DNA from: Thermococcus sp. MV5
GTDB taxonomy: Archaea; Methanobacteriota_B; Thermococci; Thermococcales; Thermococcaceae
Direction of reading: 5' to 3'
Assembly (NCBI RefSeq): GCF_012027425.1
Contig: NZ_SNUE01000001.1
Location: 62,001 to 126,000, forward strand
DNA: 64,000 nucleotides
This document shows, one piece after another, positions 8,895 to 18,506 of the stretch (the stretch's first letter is position 1; every line of letters begins with the position of its first letter). The position numbers and the translations under genes were made by a program. The notes under the pieces are model-generated. The model saw only the letters and a list, made by a program, of their open reading frames with translations. It was not told where the DNA came from and searched no databases.

Positions 8895-9673
8895 CTTCTG
8901 CTCCCTCCAAATAGAGCTCTAAACACCCTCTTTATCGGACTCTCTGGCCTTGGAGGGCTGTATCTTATGCCAGCAAGCTTAGCAGCAAGTTGTTTATATG
9001 CTATGGCTGCTGGAGACGTTGGGTTCTTAACCACCAGCGGTATACCATAAGCACTTGCCCTCTTTACTTCCGGATCTTCTGGAATCACCATGAGCACAGG
9101 TACGTCTAGAATAGTCTCAATATCTTCTTTAGAGAGCTCTGTCTTTTCACTAGTTACTCTATTTAGTACTGCCCCCAGTGGAAGAGTACCCAGTTTTTCT
9201 GCCACAAGTTTTGTTTTGAGAGAATCAGTTATAGCTGATATCTCCGGATTAGTAACTAAAATAAGTTCTTTTCCTATAAGCAAAGCTGTTATAGACGTCA
9301 TCTCCAGTCCTGCAGGAGCATCTATCAGTATAAAATCTGCCAATGATGAAATTTCCCTCATGAGTTCTCTTAATCGCTCTGGATTTTTTGCTTTTTTAAT
9401 CTTCTCTAAACTTAAACCACCAGGTATGACCTTGACACCCGCTGGTCCCTCATATATGGCATCGTTGAGTTCTGCTTCGCCAGAAAGAACATCATGCAGA
9501 GTTATTGGTATATCTTCCATCCCTAAAATTAAACTCAAATTTGCCATCGTAATATCCGCATCTATGATTATAACTTCCTTCCCAAATTGGGCCAAAGCAA
9601 CACCAACATTAGCTATTGTCGTGGTTTTACCAGTGCCTCCCTTTCCAGAAGCGAAAACAATTGACCTACCCAC
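8891..9673 (-). CDS. minD: MinD/ParA-type ATPase
   Basis: 260 residues. Deviant Walker A FASGKGGTGKTTT at residues 8-20, IIDADITMANLSLILG (switch I region), and Walker B-like ILIDAPAGLE (about 120). The C-terminus ends in a basic amphipathic helix (SPIKRVFRALFGG), as in membrane-targeting MinD proteins. GTG start with GGAGGG 8 bases upstream; TATA-like TTTATATTTAA at about 9751 on the minus strand. Archaeal MinD paralogues position chemoreceptors or flagella or have unknown roles; no MinC or MinE is present here. Confidence 0.88.
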   Translation of the reverse strand: MGRSIVFASGKGGTGKTTTIANVGVALAQFGKEVIIIDADITMANLSLILGMEDIPITLHDVLSGEAELNDAIYEGPAGVKVIPGGLSLEKIKKAKNPERLRELMREISSLADFILIDAPAGLEMTSITALLIGKELILVTNPEISAITDSLKTKLVAEKLGTLPLGAVLNRVTSEKTELSKEDIETILDVPVLMVIPEDPEVKRASAYGIPLVVKNPTSPAAIAYKQLAAKLAGIRYSPPRPESPIKRVFRALFGGSRR

Positions 9674-9843
9674 TTTGGTCCCTCCATTTGAATTTTGACA
9701 ATAATGTCCGAAAGCCGTAAATGGTGTAACTACTTATACTTTGCTGTCTAAGCTTTTATATTTAACTCAAGCAGGTCACAAAAAACAACTATCCACTCCA
9801 ATAAAACAGCAGAAAAATAGACAGAAAAACAAAAGGAGAGAAA

Positions 9844-10641
9844 TTACTCCTTTTCTTCTTTCATCTTCTCCCTAGCAACTTCAGCTGTGTCTGACAAACT
9901 TCTAAATAGCTTTAACATTTCCATCGGAAGTGTTAAAACTATAACATTGCTCTTATCCCCAGCAACATCGCTTATCGTCTGAAGGGTTCTAAGTTGTAGA
10001 GCCATTGGATGTTCAGATATGATTTCCGCAGCTTCCCTAAGTTTCTCTGCAGCTTGTCTTTCAGCCTCTGCAAGTGTAATCCTAGCTCTTCTTTCTCTTT
10101 CTGCCTCAGCTTGTCTTGCCATTGCTCTTTGCATTCCTGCTGGAAGCTCAACGTCTTTGATCTCCACTGCGGTAACTTTTATTCCCCATGGATCGGTTGC
10201 TTCATCTATTATCCTCTGCAATTCTCTATTTAGCTTTTCTCTCTCACTAAGAAGCTCATCCAAGTGTGCTTGACCTATCACACTTCTCAAGGTTGTCTGA
10301 GAGATTTGAGAAGTTGCCATGATGAAGTTTTTAACCTGAGTCACTGCTTTTACAGGGTCAACAACTCTGAAATAGACAACTGCATTAACCCTTACTGGGA
10401 CATTATCCTTTGTAATCGTTTCTTGAACAGGCACATCTAAAACTTGGGTTCTTAAATCAACAATTACTGCCTTTTCGAAAATGGGAATTATGAAGAAGAG
10501 TCCAGGTCCTCTTGGACCCACAACTCTACCCAGTCTGAAGATTACTGCTCTTTCATATTCCTTGACTATCTTTATGGCCGATGCCAAAAACACCAGTACA
10601 AAAACTAAAATTATCACATATACAACCCATTCAAATGCCAT
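9844..10641 (-). CDS. slipin/stomatin-like SPFH protein
   Basis: 265 residues: N-terminal hydrophobic anchor (VVYVIILVFVLVFLASAI), then the SPFH core starting KEYERAVIFRLGRVVG-PRGPG, with the typical TLRSVIGQ and EIKDVELPAGMQRAMARQ motifs, and a long helical tail rich in Ala/Glu/Arg. In Pyrococcus the equivalent protein is a substrate of the adjacent NfeD-type serine protease (1510-N). It lies 6 bases downstream of nfeD in the same operon and starts with GGTGAAA upstream. Confidence 0.93.
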   Translation of the reverse strand: MAFEWVVYVIILVFVLVFLASAIKIVKEYERAVIFRLGRVVGPRGPGLFFIIPIFEKAVIVDLRTQVLDVPVQETITKDNVPVRVNAVVYFRVVDPVKAVTQVKNFIMATSQISQTTLRSVIGQAHLDELLSEREKLNRELQRIIDEATDPWGIKVTAVEIKDVELPAGMQRAMARQAEAERERRARITLAEAERQAAEKLREAAEIISEHPMALQLRTLQTISDVAGDKSNVIVLTLPMEMLKLFRSLSDTAEVAREKMKEEKE

Positions 10642-10647
10642 TTCTTT

Positions 10648-11997
10648 TCACCCCATAATATTTTCTTCTTTAGGGTATTTCTCTTTTTCCCTAACAACAA
10701 TAAGCTTAAGACCTTCCATTTCAACAACCTTCACTTTCTCCCCAATATTTATTGTGATTCCATCTTTGCTCTTTGCTTTCCATAACTCTCCCCTAATCCT
10801 GACCATGCCTTCTGGAGCCAATGGTTCAACGACTTCACCTGAAAGGCCTATCATTTCTTCTTTTCCAGTTTGTGCTTTTCTTTTATGGGCTCTTATTACT
10901 GCTGCCATTCCAAAGGCAAAGAATAATGCTAATAATGCCCCTACTGTGATGATTATTACCCTTATCTCTGAATAGACTTCTCGAGAAACAAGGTAATCCA
11001 CTCCACCACCTCCACTAAAAAGCATTATACTACCCAAAACAAAAGTTATGAAACCTGCGACTGTAAATAATCCAAATGTAGGAGTTAATGCCTCTGCAAT
11101 AAAGAAGATCACTGCTAGAATAATCAACAATAGACCCGCACTTCTGTAGCCAAAATATCCGAGGCCTATTATTGCCAGTACTATCATAATTGCTCCGATC
11201 GTCTCAGGAACATGCCATCCAGGACTTAAAAAGCCTAGGACTAATGCCCATATTCCCAATGTAAGGAGAACATACGCAATTGCAGGGTCTGTGATATACG
11301 TAACCACTTTATCTTTCAAACTAGGCTCTAGGTACCGCAATTTCGCACCTTTTAGGTCTAGAGTAACGTATTCTCCTTTGACTGGAACCTTTGTTTCCAT
11401 ACCATGAGCCTTCTCTATGAGTTCATCAACATCACCCGCAATAACCTCAATTATACCATATTTCAAAGCTTCTTCCTGGTCTATAGCCAGATCCTCAGTT
11501 ATAAATCTCTCTGCCATAGTTTCATTTCTTCCACTAGCTTTTGCTAGGCTTTTGATATAAGATACATAGAAATTAACAACTTTTGGAGGGGCCTCTATAA
11601 TGCTTCCATTTTGGGAATATCCCATAATTGGCCTACAAGCCCCAAGACTTGTGCCTGGGGCCATTGCTATTAAGTGAGAACCCAACGCAATATACGTGCC
11701 TGCAGAAGCCGCCATTGCTCCAGGCGGATAAATATATGTTATAACAGGCACTTCTGCGGACTTTATTCTCTCTATAATGTTTTGCATTGCATCTGCTCTT
11801 CCTCCAGGAGTATCTAGGAGAATTATAATAGCACTCGCGTCTGCCTCTTCCGCCTCGCTAATATATCTATCAAACTGATCATAAGTATAAGAAGTTATCT
11901 CACCCTTTATTTGAGCCACATAAACCACTTTGGCCTCTGCCAGAGTAGGAGCTAGAAAGATAAGTAGAAAAACTACTAGTACAACAGTTTTCCTCAT
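10648..11997 (-). CDS. nfeD: NfeD-type membrane serine protease
   Basis: 449 residues from ATG 11997, which has AGGTGG upstream (the longer GTG start at 12006 lies inside that site). Signal peptide (about 1-22); ClpP-like protease domain with LLDTPGGRADAM, catalytic Ser in PGAMAASAGTY (Ser98 in this numbering) and Lys in EAPPKVVNF (Lys139), the same 41-residue separation as in the characterised P. horikoshii enzyme. Four to five membrane helices (about 230-350) and a C-terminal OB-fold NfeD domain follow. It cleaves the neighbouring slipin near its C-terminus in Pyrococcus. Confidence 0.93.
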   Translation of the reverse strand: MRKTVVLVVFLLIFLAPTLAEAKVVYVAQIKGEITSYTYDQFDRYISEAEEADASAIIILLDTPGGRADAMQNIIERIKSAEVPVITYIYPPGAMAASAGTYIALGSHLIAMAPGTSLGACRPIMGYSQNGSIIEAPPKVVNFYVSYIKSLAKASGRNETMAERFITEDLAIDQEEALKYGIIEVIAGDVDELIEKAHGMETKVPVKGEYVTLDLKGAKLRYLEPSLKDKVVTYITDPAIAYVLLTLGIWALVLGFLSPGWHVPETIGAIMIVLAIIGLGYFGYRSAGLLLIILAVIFFIAEALTPTFGLFTVAGFITFVLGSIMLFSGGGGVDYLVSREVYSEIRVIIITVGALLALFFAFGMAAVIRAHKRKAQTGKEEMIGLSGEVVEPLAPEGMVRIRGELWKAKSKDGITINIGEKVKVVEMEGLKLIVVREKEKYPKEENIMG

Positions 11998-12093
11998 AAC
12001 TACCACCTGTATAAATGTAGTTCCTAATCTTAATTAAGTTTTCTCTTGCAAGAAAAGTTAATAAGAATCTAGAACATAATACCTTCGGGAACT

Positions 12094-12381
12094 ATGAAAA
12101 AGGAGATAAAACGGTTTAGAATAACAAAAGGAGATGAAAAGATTAAGGTTGCATGGAAGCTAGTTAGGGAGGTTGCTAAATACTCCCACAGTGGGCCTTT
12201 CTGGAAATTCTTAGAGGAAAACTTTGGAATAAAGGAAAAGGATGTTAAAGAGATCATGCGTTTCCTGGAACAGGTGGGGGAAGTTGAGATACACCGCTCC
12301 ATAGACGGTAAAAGGTTATATGTTTCAACACTAAAAGATATAAAGGAAAATCCAATTAAGCTAGACCGATGGTTAAAGTGA
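12094..12381 (+). CDS. hypothetical protein, winged-helix-like
   Basis: 95 residues, basic (MKKEIKRFRITKGDEKIKVA). Predicted pattern is three helices (VAWKLVREVAKYS, PFWKFLEENFG, EKDVKEIMRFLEQVG) followed by a beta hairpin (VEIHRSIDGKRLYVS), the order of a winged-helix domain. It is the first gene of an operon with the AlkA-type glycosylase, which it overlaps by 13 bases. Could be a DNA-binding accessory or regulator; not a family I can name. Confidence 0.6.
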   Translation: MKKEIKRFRITKGDEKIKVAWKLVREVAKYSHSGPFWKFLEENFGIKEKDVKEIMRFLEQVGEVEIHRSIDGKRLYVSTLKDIKENPIKLDRWLK

Positions 12382-13220
12382 TTGATCTTAATAAGATAAC
12401 TCATGAAATGATCAAAAACGGCACATGGGAATTTAAAAATGGGATCTTTAGACAGGCTCTAGATTATGGGATAATAGGATTTGATGGAGAAAACTTCTAC
12501 TTCCCAGAGCACCTTTCTAAAAAGCAACAAAAGAGAGCTCGGGAAAAGATTAAATTTATACTTGGCTTAGAGGTTAAGCTAGAAGAGTTTTACTCCGAAA
12601 TATCTGACTCAAAATTCGCATTTCTCATAGATGAATTTTATGGCCTTACAGTACCAAAAGCTCCAGAGAAGTATCAAGCTTTGATTGAAACCATTGCCCA
12701 ACAACAAGTGAGTTTCGAGTTCGCTATGCAGACTATAAGAAATCTTGTAAAATTAATAGGAAGAAAAATTGGAGGTCTCTATCTCTTTCCAAGGCCTAAC
12801 GACATACTTGGATTAAGTGAAGAAAAATTAAAGGAGACCAAACTAGGATATAGAGCAAACTACATACAGTACCTAACCCAAGAGTACATAAATGGGAATC
12901 TGACATTGGAACTTGAAAACCTTAGCGAAGAAGAGGCAATAAAATATCTAATTAAGTTTCGGGGAATTGGGAAATGGAGTGCTGAGCTTTTCTTGGCTTA
13001 CGGTCTTGGAAAGAACACATATCCTGCCAGTGACTTAGGACTTAGAAGAGGAATAGCAAAAATATTTGGAAAAACGGCCAAAGAAGTAAAAGAAAAAGAC
13101 GTACGAGAGATAATTGATCCCTATGAAAAATGGAGATCTCTTTTAGCATTTTATATTCTGTGTTATGACAGAAAAACTGAAATGGTGAAAAAACGTGGGA
13201 AAAATAGAAATACGCGTTGA
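12369..13220 (+). CDS. AlkA-type DNA-3-methyladenine glycosylase (HhH-GPD)
   Basis: 283 residues. The helix-hairpin-helix YLIKFRGIGKWSAELFLAYG (about 195-214) followed 17 residues later by the catalytic Asp in YPASDLGLRRG defines the HhH-GPD superfamily; IETIAQQQVSFEFAMQTIRN matches the AlkA branch. It removes alkylated (and in archaea possibly deaminated) bases. No iron-sulphur Cys cluster, unlike EndoIII. Start overlaps the upstream ORF and has no clear ribosome site, so translation is probably coupled; a later ATG at 12408 is possible. Confidence 0.88.
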   Translation: MVKVIDLNKITHEMIKNGTWEFKNGIFRQALDYGIIGFDGENFYFPEHLSKKQQKRAREKIKFILGLEVKLEEFYSEISDSKFAFLIDEFYGLTVPKAPEKYQALIETIAQQQVSFEFAMQTIRNLVKLIGRKIGGLYLFPRPNDILGLSEEKLKETKLGYRANYIQYLTQEYINGNLTLELENLSEEEAIKYLIKFRGIGKWSAELFLAYGLGKNTYPASDLGLRRGIAKIFGKTAKEVKEKDVREIIDPYEKWRSLLAFYILCYDRKTEMVKKRGKNRNTR

Positions 13221-13542
13221 AAAGGAGAAGTTTAAAGAACTAAAAAATGTTGATATTACTGAACTCATAAAAAAGAATCTTTCAAAAGCCGAAAGAACTT
13301 TGCAAGCTGAGAGGGAGATTTTTCTTCTTAAAACAAAAGTAAAACTTGAAGAAAAACTACAAGAAATTGAAGCTGAACTGGAGGAGTTAAGAAAGTTCTA
13401 TGAGAAAGCTCTAGAAGATAAGGAACTAATGCTAGAAATGAGAAAAAAGCTCCACACAGAAAACAAAGAGCTTAAGAAGGAATTGGAGGCGAAAAAACGT
13501 GAAAGTAATAATAAAACCCAAAAGAGGATTTGGAAAGATTGA
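13195..13542 (+). CDS. coiled-coil hypothetical protein
   Basis: 115 residues from a GTG that overlaps the glycosylase end by 26 bases. From about residue 35 to 105 it is a nearly uninterrupted heptad-rich helix (ERTLQAEREIFLLKTKVKLE, EIEAELEELRKFYEKALED), so a long coiled coil. The N-terminus (KIEIRVEKEKFKELKNVD) may be a short strand-helix. Followed by another helical protein with 44 bases of overlap. Part of the glycosylase operon; function unknown. Confidence 0.6.
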   Translation: MGKIEIRVEKEKFKELKNVDITELIKKNLSKAERTLQAEREIFLLKTKVKLEEKLQEIEAELEELRKFYEKALEDKELMLEMRKKLHTENKELKKELEAKKRESNNKTQKRIWKD

Positions 13543-13894
13543 AACTGAACTAGATGAGTCAGTAATTACAAAAATAAAAGAATTGGGCAGGAGATACCAA
13601 GTAAGTGAAGAAAAAATCCTAGAGATAATTTTTTCTGGAGAGTTTAAAAATCCCAAAGGAAATGTAAAAGAGTTGGAAGAAACTGTAGAAGAGCTCAAAA
13701 AGAAAGTAGGAAGTCTCGAAAAGGAATGGGCCCCCTTGAGGTACAAAGCATATGGGGTAAGTGAAGACAACAAAATCCTAGCAATAGAGTTAAGTGGCCT
13801 TTTAGCAGAAAACCTACAGCTAAAGCGCTTTTTAAGGAAGAAAATAGAGAGAAATGTAGAATTAAGAAAGCTTATCCAGTATTATCTTCGATAG
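13499..13894 (+). CDS. coiled-coil hypothetical protein
   Basis: 131 residues from GTG 13499 with GGAGG 10 bases upstream. A short N-terminal strand/helix region (VIIKPKRGFGKIETEL) is followed by a helix VSEEKILEIIFSGEF and a heptad segment NVKELEETVEELKKKVGSL. Third in line behind the AlkA-type glycosylase with overlapping reading frames, which implies the four genes are co-expressed. It overlaps the end of the broken helicase by 23 bases. No family recognised. Confidence 0.6.
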   Translation: MKVIIKPKRGFGKIETELDESVITKIKELGRRYQVSEEKILEIIFSGEFKNPKGNVKELEETVEELKKKVGSLEKEWAPLRYKAYGVSEDNKILAIELSGLLAENLQLKRFLRKKIERNVELRKLIQYYLR

Positions 13895-16594
13895 ATCCCA
13901 GTAATATTTTCCAAACTCGTATAGCCTGCCACTTGTCGAGAAATTCGTTAAAGGTACCACATTTGAGTGAGTACACACAAAGAGAACATCCATCTTTACA
14001 CTCACATTTATCTAAATGTTCCAAGCTTTTCTCCATCAACTTCTCAGCATTTTTGTATAAAATATCAGCCAAGCCAAAACCCCCCTCATTTCCATCATAT
14101 ACGAAAATTATCGGCCTGCCTATAAAAGGAGGACTTGGAAAACTCTCATAACTATAACCACCCAATTCTCTAGAGTCTACATAAGTAAAAATTGGGGCTA
14201 TTTTGATCATGTTGTGCTCTATCGCATGAAGGGCAGAGCCTATACCATCTTTACTTTTGAAAGCCTCGCCCTTAAGGCGGGGAGGAGGTCAGTGTCTATC
14301 ATCTTCTTTATTGCAAATTCAAGTTCTTCATCCCTAATCTTCAAACCCTTGAGGCTTTCTTTTATATTCTTCCGTAGGTAATGTGTCGTCGCACCAAGGA
14401 ATTCTGAGAAAATAGTCCTCCTATCAAACTTTTCATAAAGAGAAAAAGCTATGTTTTCATAACCCTTTTCAGCAGTTAATTTAAAGAAATGACGAAATTC
14501 CTCATTTGCAACCCTCTTATATCATCAGGGAAAATAAGCCAGATACCATCCGTCTCAAATTCCCATATGAACAGTTCATCAAACTCAACCTTTACGAATT
14601 TTTCCCAATTCAGAATATCCCACTCCTCTCCTTTTACCTCCCCTCCAACAAGAGGAGAATACATATCTGCCTTTAAAATACCTTCTTCTTTCAGTTTTAA
14701 AAGTTCCTGAAGGTAAAGAGAAACATCTTTTCCTTTCACCACGAAGCCCCAGTAGTAATGTCTAACCCTCAATCTTCCTATGTAGATTTCAACCCCTTTG
14801 TAGGCCTTTTTATCAGAGATATTAAGGATTTCCACCTCTTCTCTTTTAGATGGGAAAGTGTCGACCTCCCAGAACTTATTAAGCGGAGATGCGAAAATAA
14901 AGTGGAATTTTCCAATACTCAGCTTGTCTCTGGCCATATAAAGTTCTCCCCTCGAAAAGTATGCCATTCCAGGTAGAAGAGACCGATAATATTCTGGTTT
15001 ATCGACCTCTTCTATAACATAGCCTTTAAGCTTAAGCCAGTTTATAAAACGGAGTAAATCTCCAATACTAGACTTTTCCACCAGTTTGTACCTTATCCAA
15101 GGTTCATCTAAAACAAGGAAGTAACTTTCATCACTCGCTGTTCTTATCGAGGAATAGTTGAGAGCAGGCCTTAGAATACGAAGTTCCTTTTTGCCCGTAA
15201 GGGGATTATCATAGAGTTTCACCACATTTTCGTTTATGAGGTCTTCTGCAAGATCTTTTTCGAAATCGTTGAGTTCTTCCCAGTCAATTATTTTAAGCTC
15301 GCTTAACATATAGTGAAGATGTTTTTTGGCAACAAACTTGTTCATTAGATTTATAGGCATGTACTCTATTATCCCATTTTCAAGTCTCTCCACAAGTTCT
15401 TCTACATGTTCTTTATAATAGTAATCTAAACCATTCTTTCTCAGTATTATGGCATTTATCGCCTCTCTTTCTTCCTTTCTTCCTGCTCTCCCAAAACGTT
15501 GAATAAGAGAGAAGAGACCATCGGGAGGTATTCCATAGTTCAAGACAGCGTCTAAGTCTCCAATATCAATTCCCAGCTCTAAGGCATTTGTAGTTAAAAG
15601 CACAAGTAACCTACCCTCTTTGAAATCTCGCTCAATTTTCCAGCGGACATTCTTGGGTAGTGTACCTTTATAGGTCGTGGTTTTGTAAACAGCAGGAGAA
15701 GAGAGGAGAAAGCGCATTAGCTTTTCTGTACCTTTACGAGAATCAAAGAATACAAGGGTCTTTATGCCGTTTTCAGCCAAGTTCTCAACGATCTTCTTTA
15801 GGAGTTGCATCTCATTAAACCTTCTTGGCTCAAACATTATCAGATACCGCTTTGGAAATGGGTTAGCGGCTTTACTTATCTTTTCAAATTTCTTTCCAAA
15901 AAACTCTTCAGCAAATTCCTTAGGATTTCTAAGAGTTGCAGAGAGAGCTATTATCTGAGGCTTCTTCCCATATCTTTCAAGAGTCTTGAAAAGTCGCCTA
16001 AAAAGGTAGGCTGCATTAGTTCCAAAAACTCCCCGATAGATGTGGAGCTCATCAACGACAATGTATCGGAGATTTTTTTAAAAGCCATTCGTAGTCTTTT
16101 TTGTTCCTTAAAATATTATAATGCAGCATATCTGGAGTGGTGAAAACAACTTGGGGTTTTTCTCGAATTAATCTTCTCCTCTCACTCCATTCCACATCTC
16201 CAGTGAGAATCTTTGCATTAACAATCTTGTCTGTAATCTGAAAGAAGAGGAAGTTTTCAATGCTAAACTTCTCATACTGATTATTTATCAAAGCTCGTGT
16301 AGGATAAACGAGAAGATAGGTATCCTGAGGCTTTAATAAATAATTATCAAAGATTGCCAACCTAAAGATCTCACTTTTTCCTGATGCAGTGGGTGTAGTA
16401 ACCACAATATTTTTCCCAGAATAAAGGGCTTTTAGTGCCTCAACCTGGTGCATATACAACTCAAATCCCATAGATTCGACAAGTTTATTTACTTCTTTGT
16501 TTTTAAACTCAAAAGAAGCCCCTCTACCTCTTTTGGGTGGAAATTCCCTCACAGTCACTATTTCACTTGCTATATCTTCAAAGATCTTAAGCAT
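13872..16594 (-). pseudogene. broken DEAD/DEAH helicase with DUF1998 domain (Hrq1/MrfA-like)
   Basis: One SF2 helicase split into pieces. N-terminal piece (16594 to about 16074) has the Q-motif region and Walker A TTPTASGKSE. The A7 run at 16073-16079 carries one extra base; with six As the frame runs into NLRYIVVDELHIYRGVFG (DEVH-type box). The middle piece (15837-14476) has LTTNALELGIDIG and QRFGRAGR. Near 14503-14508 one base is missing in a G run, and the frame would continue as VANEEFRHFFKLTAEK. A 38-bp hairpin element at 14255-14292 breaks it again before GIGSALHAIEHN and the DUF1998 Cys motif CECKDGCSLC. Two single-base lesions plus an insertion make loss of function near certain unless sequencing errors explain the first two. 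Confidence 0.88.
14255..14292 (+). mobile_element. IS200/IS605 right-end-like mini element, copy A (inside helicase)
   Basis: 38 bp directly after TTTAC (14250-14254): TTTT, then GAAAGCC, a hairpin CGCCC-TTAA-GGCGGGG, and the terminus AGGAGGTCAG. The hairpin and GTCAG end resemble the right end of tnpB-carrying IS200/IS605 elements. Deleting exactly these 38 bases joins the helicase frame as MIDSKDGIGSALHAIEH, which marks both ends to the base. Confidence 0.7.
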
Positions 16595-16683
16595 GATATA
16601 CTCTAATCTTTGAAGTTAAATTGCTTTTCGATTCTTCAACAACTTTTTAAAGACCTCTAGAAAAGGGTAATGCGGTGAGGGTT

Positions 16684-18456
16684 ATGAGGATTGCAGTCAT
16701 CGATTATGACAGATGTAATCCAGACAAATGCGGTCACTTCCTTTGTGAGAGAGTATGTCCTGTTAATAGGATGGGTGGGGAAGCTATAATCATTGAGGAA
16801 GACCAGTACAAGCCGATAATCCAAGAAGCAAGCTGTACTGGATGTGGAATCTGCGTTCACAAGTGTCCCTTTAACGCAATAACGATAGTAAATCTTCCAG
16901 AAGAGCTGAGAGAAGGGTGTGTGCATAGATATGGAGTTAACGCTTTTGCCCTTTATAGGCTACCTGTACTTAAAGAGGGTATGGTAGTAGGCATTCTAGG
17001 TCCAAACGGTACTGGTAAAACCACAGCCGTTAAAATACTCTCAGGTGAGATCGTTCCAAACTTATGTGGGTCAAATGATAGCTGGGATAGTGTTATACGA
17101 ATGTTTAGAGGAAACGAACTTCAGAACTACTTTGAGAAGCTCAAAGATGGGACGATAAAGAAGGTCGTAAAACCACAGTATGTAGATCTGATTCCAAAGG
17201 TTGTTAGAGGTAAAGTCAGGGATCTCCTTGAGAAAGCGGATGAAAGGGGAATCTTAGAAAAGCTTGTTGAGGAACTTGAGCTTTCTAACATTCTTGATAG
17301 AGAAATCCAGCATCTCAGTGGTGGTGAACTGCAAAGAGTGGCAATAGCAGCAGCAATGGCAAGGGATGCTAACTTCTATTTCTTTGATGAACCCTCATCT
17401 TACCTTGACATAAGACAGCGACTTAAAGTTGCTAGAGCTATTAGGAGATTAGCAGAAGAAGGCAAATCGGTTATGGTTGTAGAGCATGATTTAGCTGTTC
17501 TTGATTACCTAAGTGATATCATCCATGTGGTTTATGGTAAGCCGGGGGCCTATGGTATTTTTTCAATGCCAAAAGGGACTAGAGTTGGAATAAACGTCTT
17601 TTTAGAGGGATATTTACCAGAAGAAAATGTGAGATTTAGACCATATCAGATAAGGTTCACAAAATTAAGTGAGAGACACACCCAGACAGGAGAAGTCTTG
17701 GTAGACTATCCATCTTTGATCAAAGATTATGGGAGCTTTAAACTTGAAGCAGAAGGGGGAGAGCTTTATAAAGGAGAAGTAGTGAGCATAGTGGGTCCAA
17801 ATGGTATAGGTAAAACAACCTTTGTAAAAATGCTTGCTGGAGTTGAAGAACCCACAAAAGGAAAAGTCGAGTGGGAGCTTAAGGTTAGCTACAAACCCCA
17901 ATACATAAAAGCTGATTATGATGGTACGGTGTATGAACTCCTAAGTAAAATTGACCCGGCCAAACTTATGAGCAACTTCTACAAAACTGAACTTCTGAAT
18001 CCACTTGGTATTCCTGAACTCTATGAAAGAAAGATAAATGACCTCAGTGGTGGTGAACTGCAAAGAGTGGCAATAGCAGCCTGCCTTTTAAGAGATGCTG
18101 ATTTGTACCTTTTAGATGAGCCCTCGGCATATCTTGATGTCGAGCAACGCTTGGCTGTTTCAAGAGCCATAAGGCACCTAATGGAAAAGAACGAAAAAAC
18201 AGCACTTGTTGTAGAACACGACGTCCTTATGATAGATTACATAAGTGACCGTATAATGGTCTTCGAAGGAGAGCCAGGCAAACATGGAAGAGCCTTACCA
18301 CCAATGGGAATGAGAGAAGGCATGAACAAGTTTTTAGCCAATGTAGGGATCACTTTCAGAAGAGATCCCGATACAGGAAGACCAAGAGCTAATAAGGAAG
18401 GAAGTGTTAAGGATAGAGAACAAAAAGAAATTGGAGAATATTATTATACAATTTAA
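16684..18456 (+). CDS. ABCE1/RLI ribosome-recycling ATPase
   Basis: 590 residues from ATG 16684 (the GTG at 16675 lies within the GGTGAGG ribosome site). N-terminal domain with two [4Fe-4S] clusters: DRCNPDKCGHFLCERVCP and ASCTGCGICVHKCP. Two ABC domains follow: Walker A GPNGTGKTT (about 105) and GPNGIGKTT (about 375), each with signature LSGGELQRVAIAA, Walker B YFFDEPSSYLD and YLLDEPSAYLD. It splits ribosomes after termination together with aRF1/Pelota and is essential in archaea. Transcribed alone, divergent from the broken helicase. Confidence 0.97.
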   Translation: MRIAVIDYDRCNPDKCGHFLCERVCPVNRMGGEAIIIEEDQYKPIIQEASCTGCGICVHKCPFNAITIVNLPEELREGCVHRYGVNAFALYRLPVLKEGMVVGILGPNGTGKTTAVKILSGEIVPNLCGSNDSWDSVIRMFRGNELQNYFEKLKDGTIKKVVKPQYVDLIPKVVRGKVRDLLEKADERGILEKLVEELELSNILDREIQHLSGGELQRVAIAAAMARDANFYFFDEPSSYLDIRQRLKVARAIRRLAEEGKSVMVVEHDLAVLDYLSDIIHVVYGKPGAYGIFSMPKGTRVGINVFLEGYLPEENVRFRPYQIRFTKLSERHTQTGEVLVDYPSLIKDYGSFKLEAEGGELYKGEVVSIVGPNGIGKTTFVKMLAGVEEPTKGKVEWELKVSYKPQYIKADYDGTVYELLSKIDPAKLMSNFYKTELLNPLGIPELYERKINDLSGGELQRVAIAACLLRDADLYLLDEPSAYLDVEQRLAVSRAIRHLMEKNEKTALVVEHDVLMIDYISDRIMVFEGEPGKHGRALPPMGMREGMNKFLANVGITFRRDPDTGRPRANKEGSVKDREQKEIGEYYYTI

Positions 18457-18506
18457 GAAAGAATGGGTCATGCTAAAAAGAATTTTAGGTGAGGGGGTTA
18501 GTGTGC

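Noticed and set aside
9090-9698. Long plus-strand ORF opposite minD
   Set aside because: Serine/proline-rich antisense shadow of a well-conserved gene; no ribosome site or homology pattern. The same reasoning applies to other antisense ORFs, for example at 7407, 10481, 19488, 26348 and 47785.
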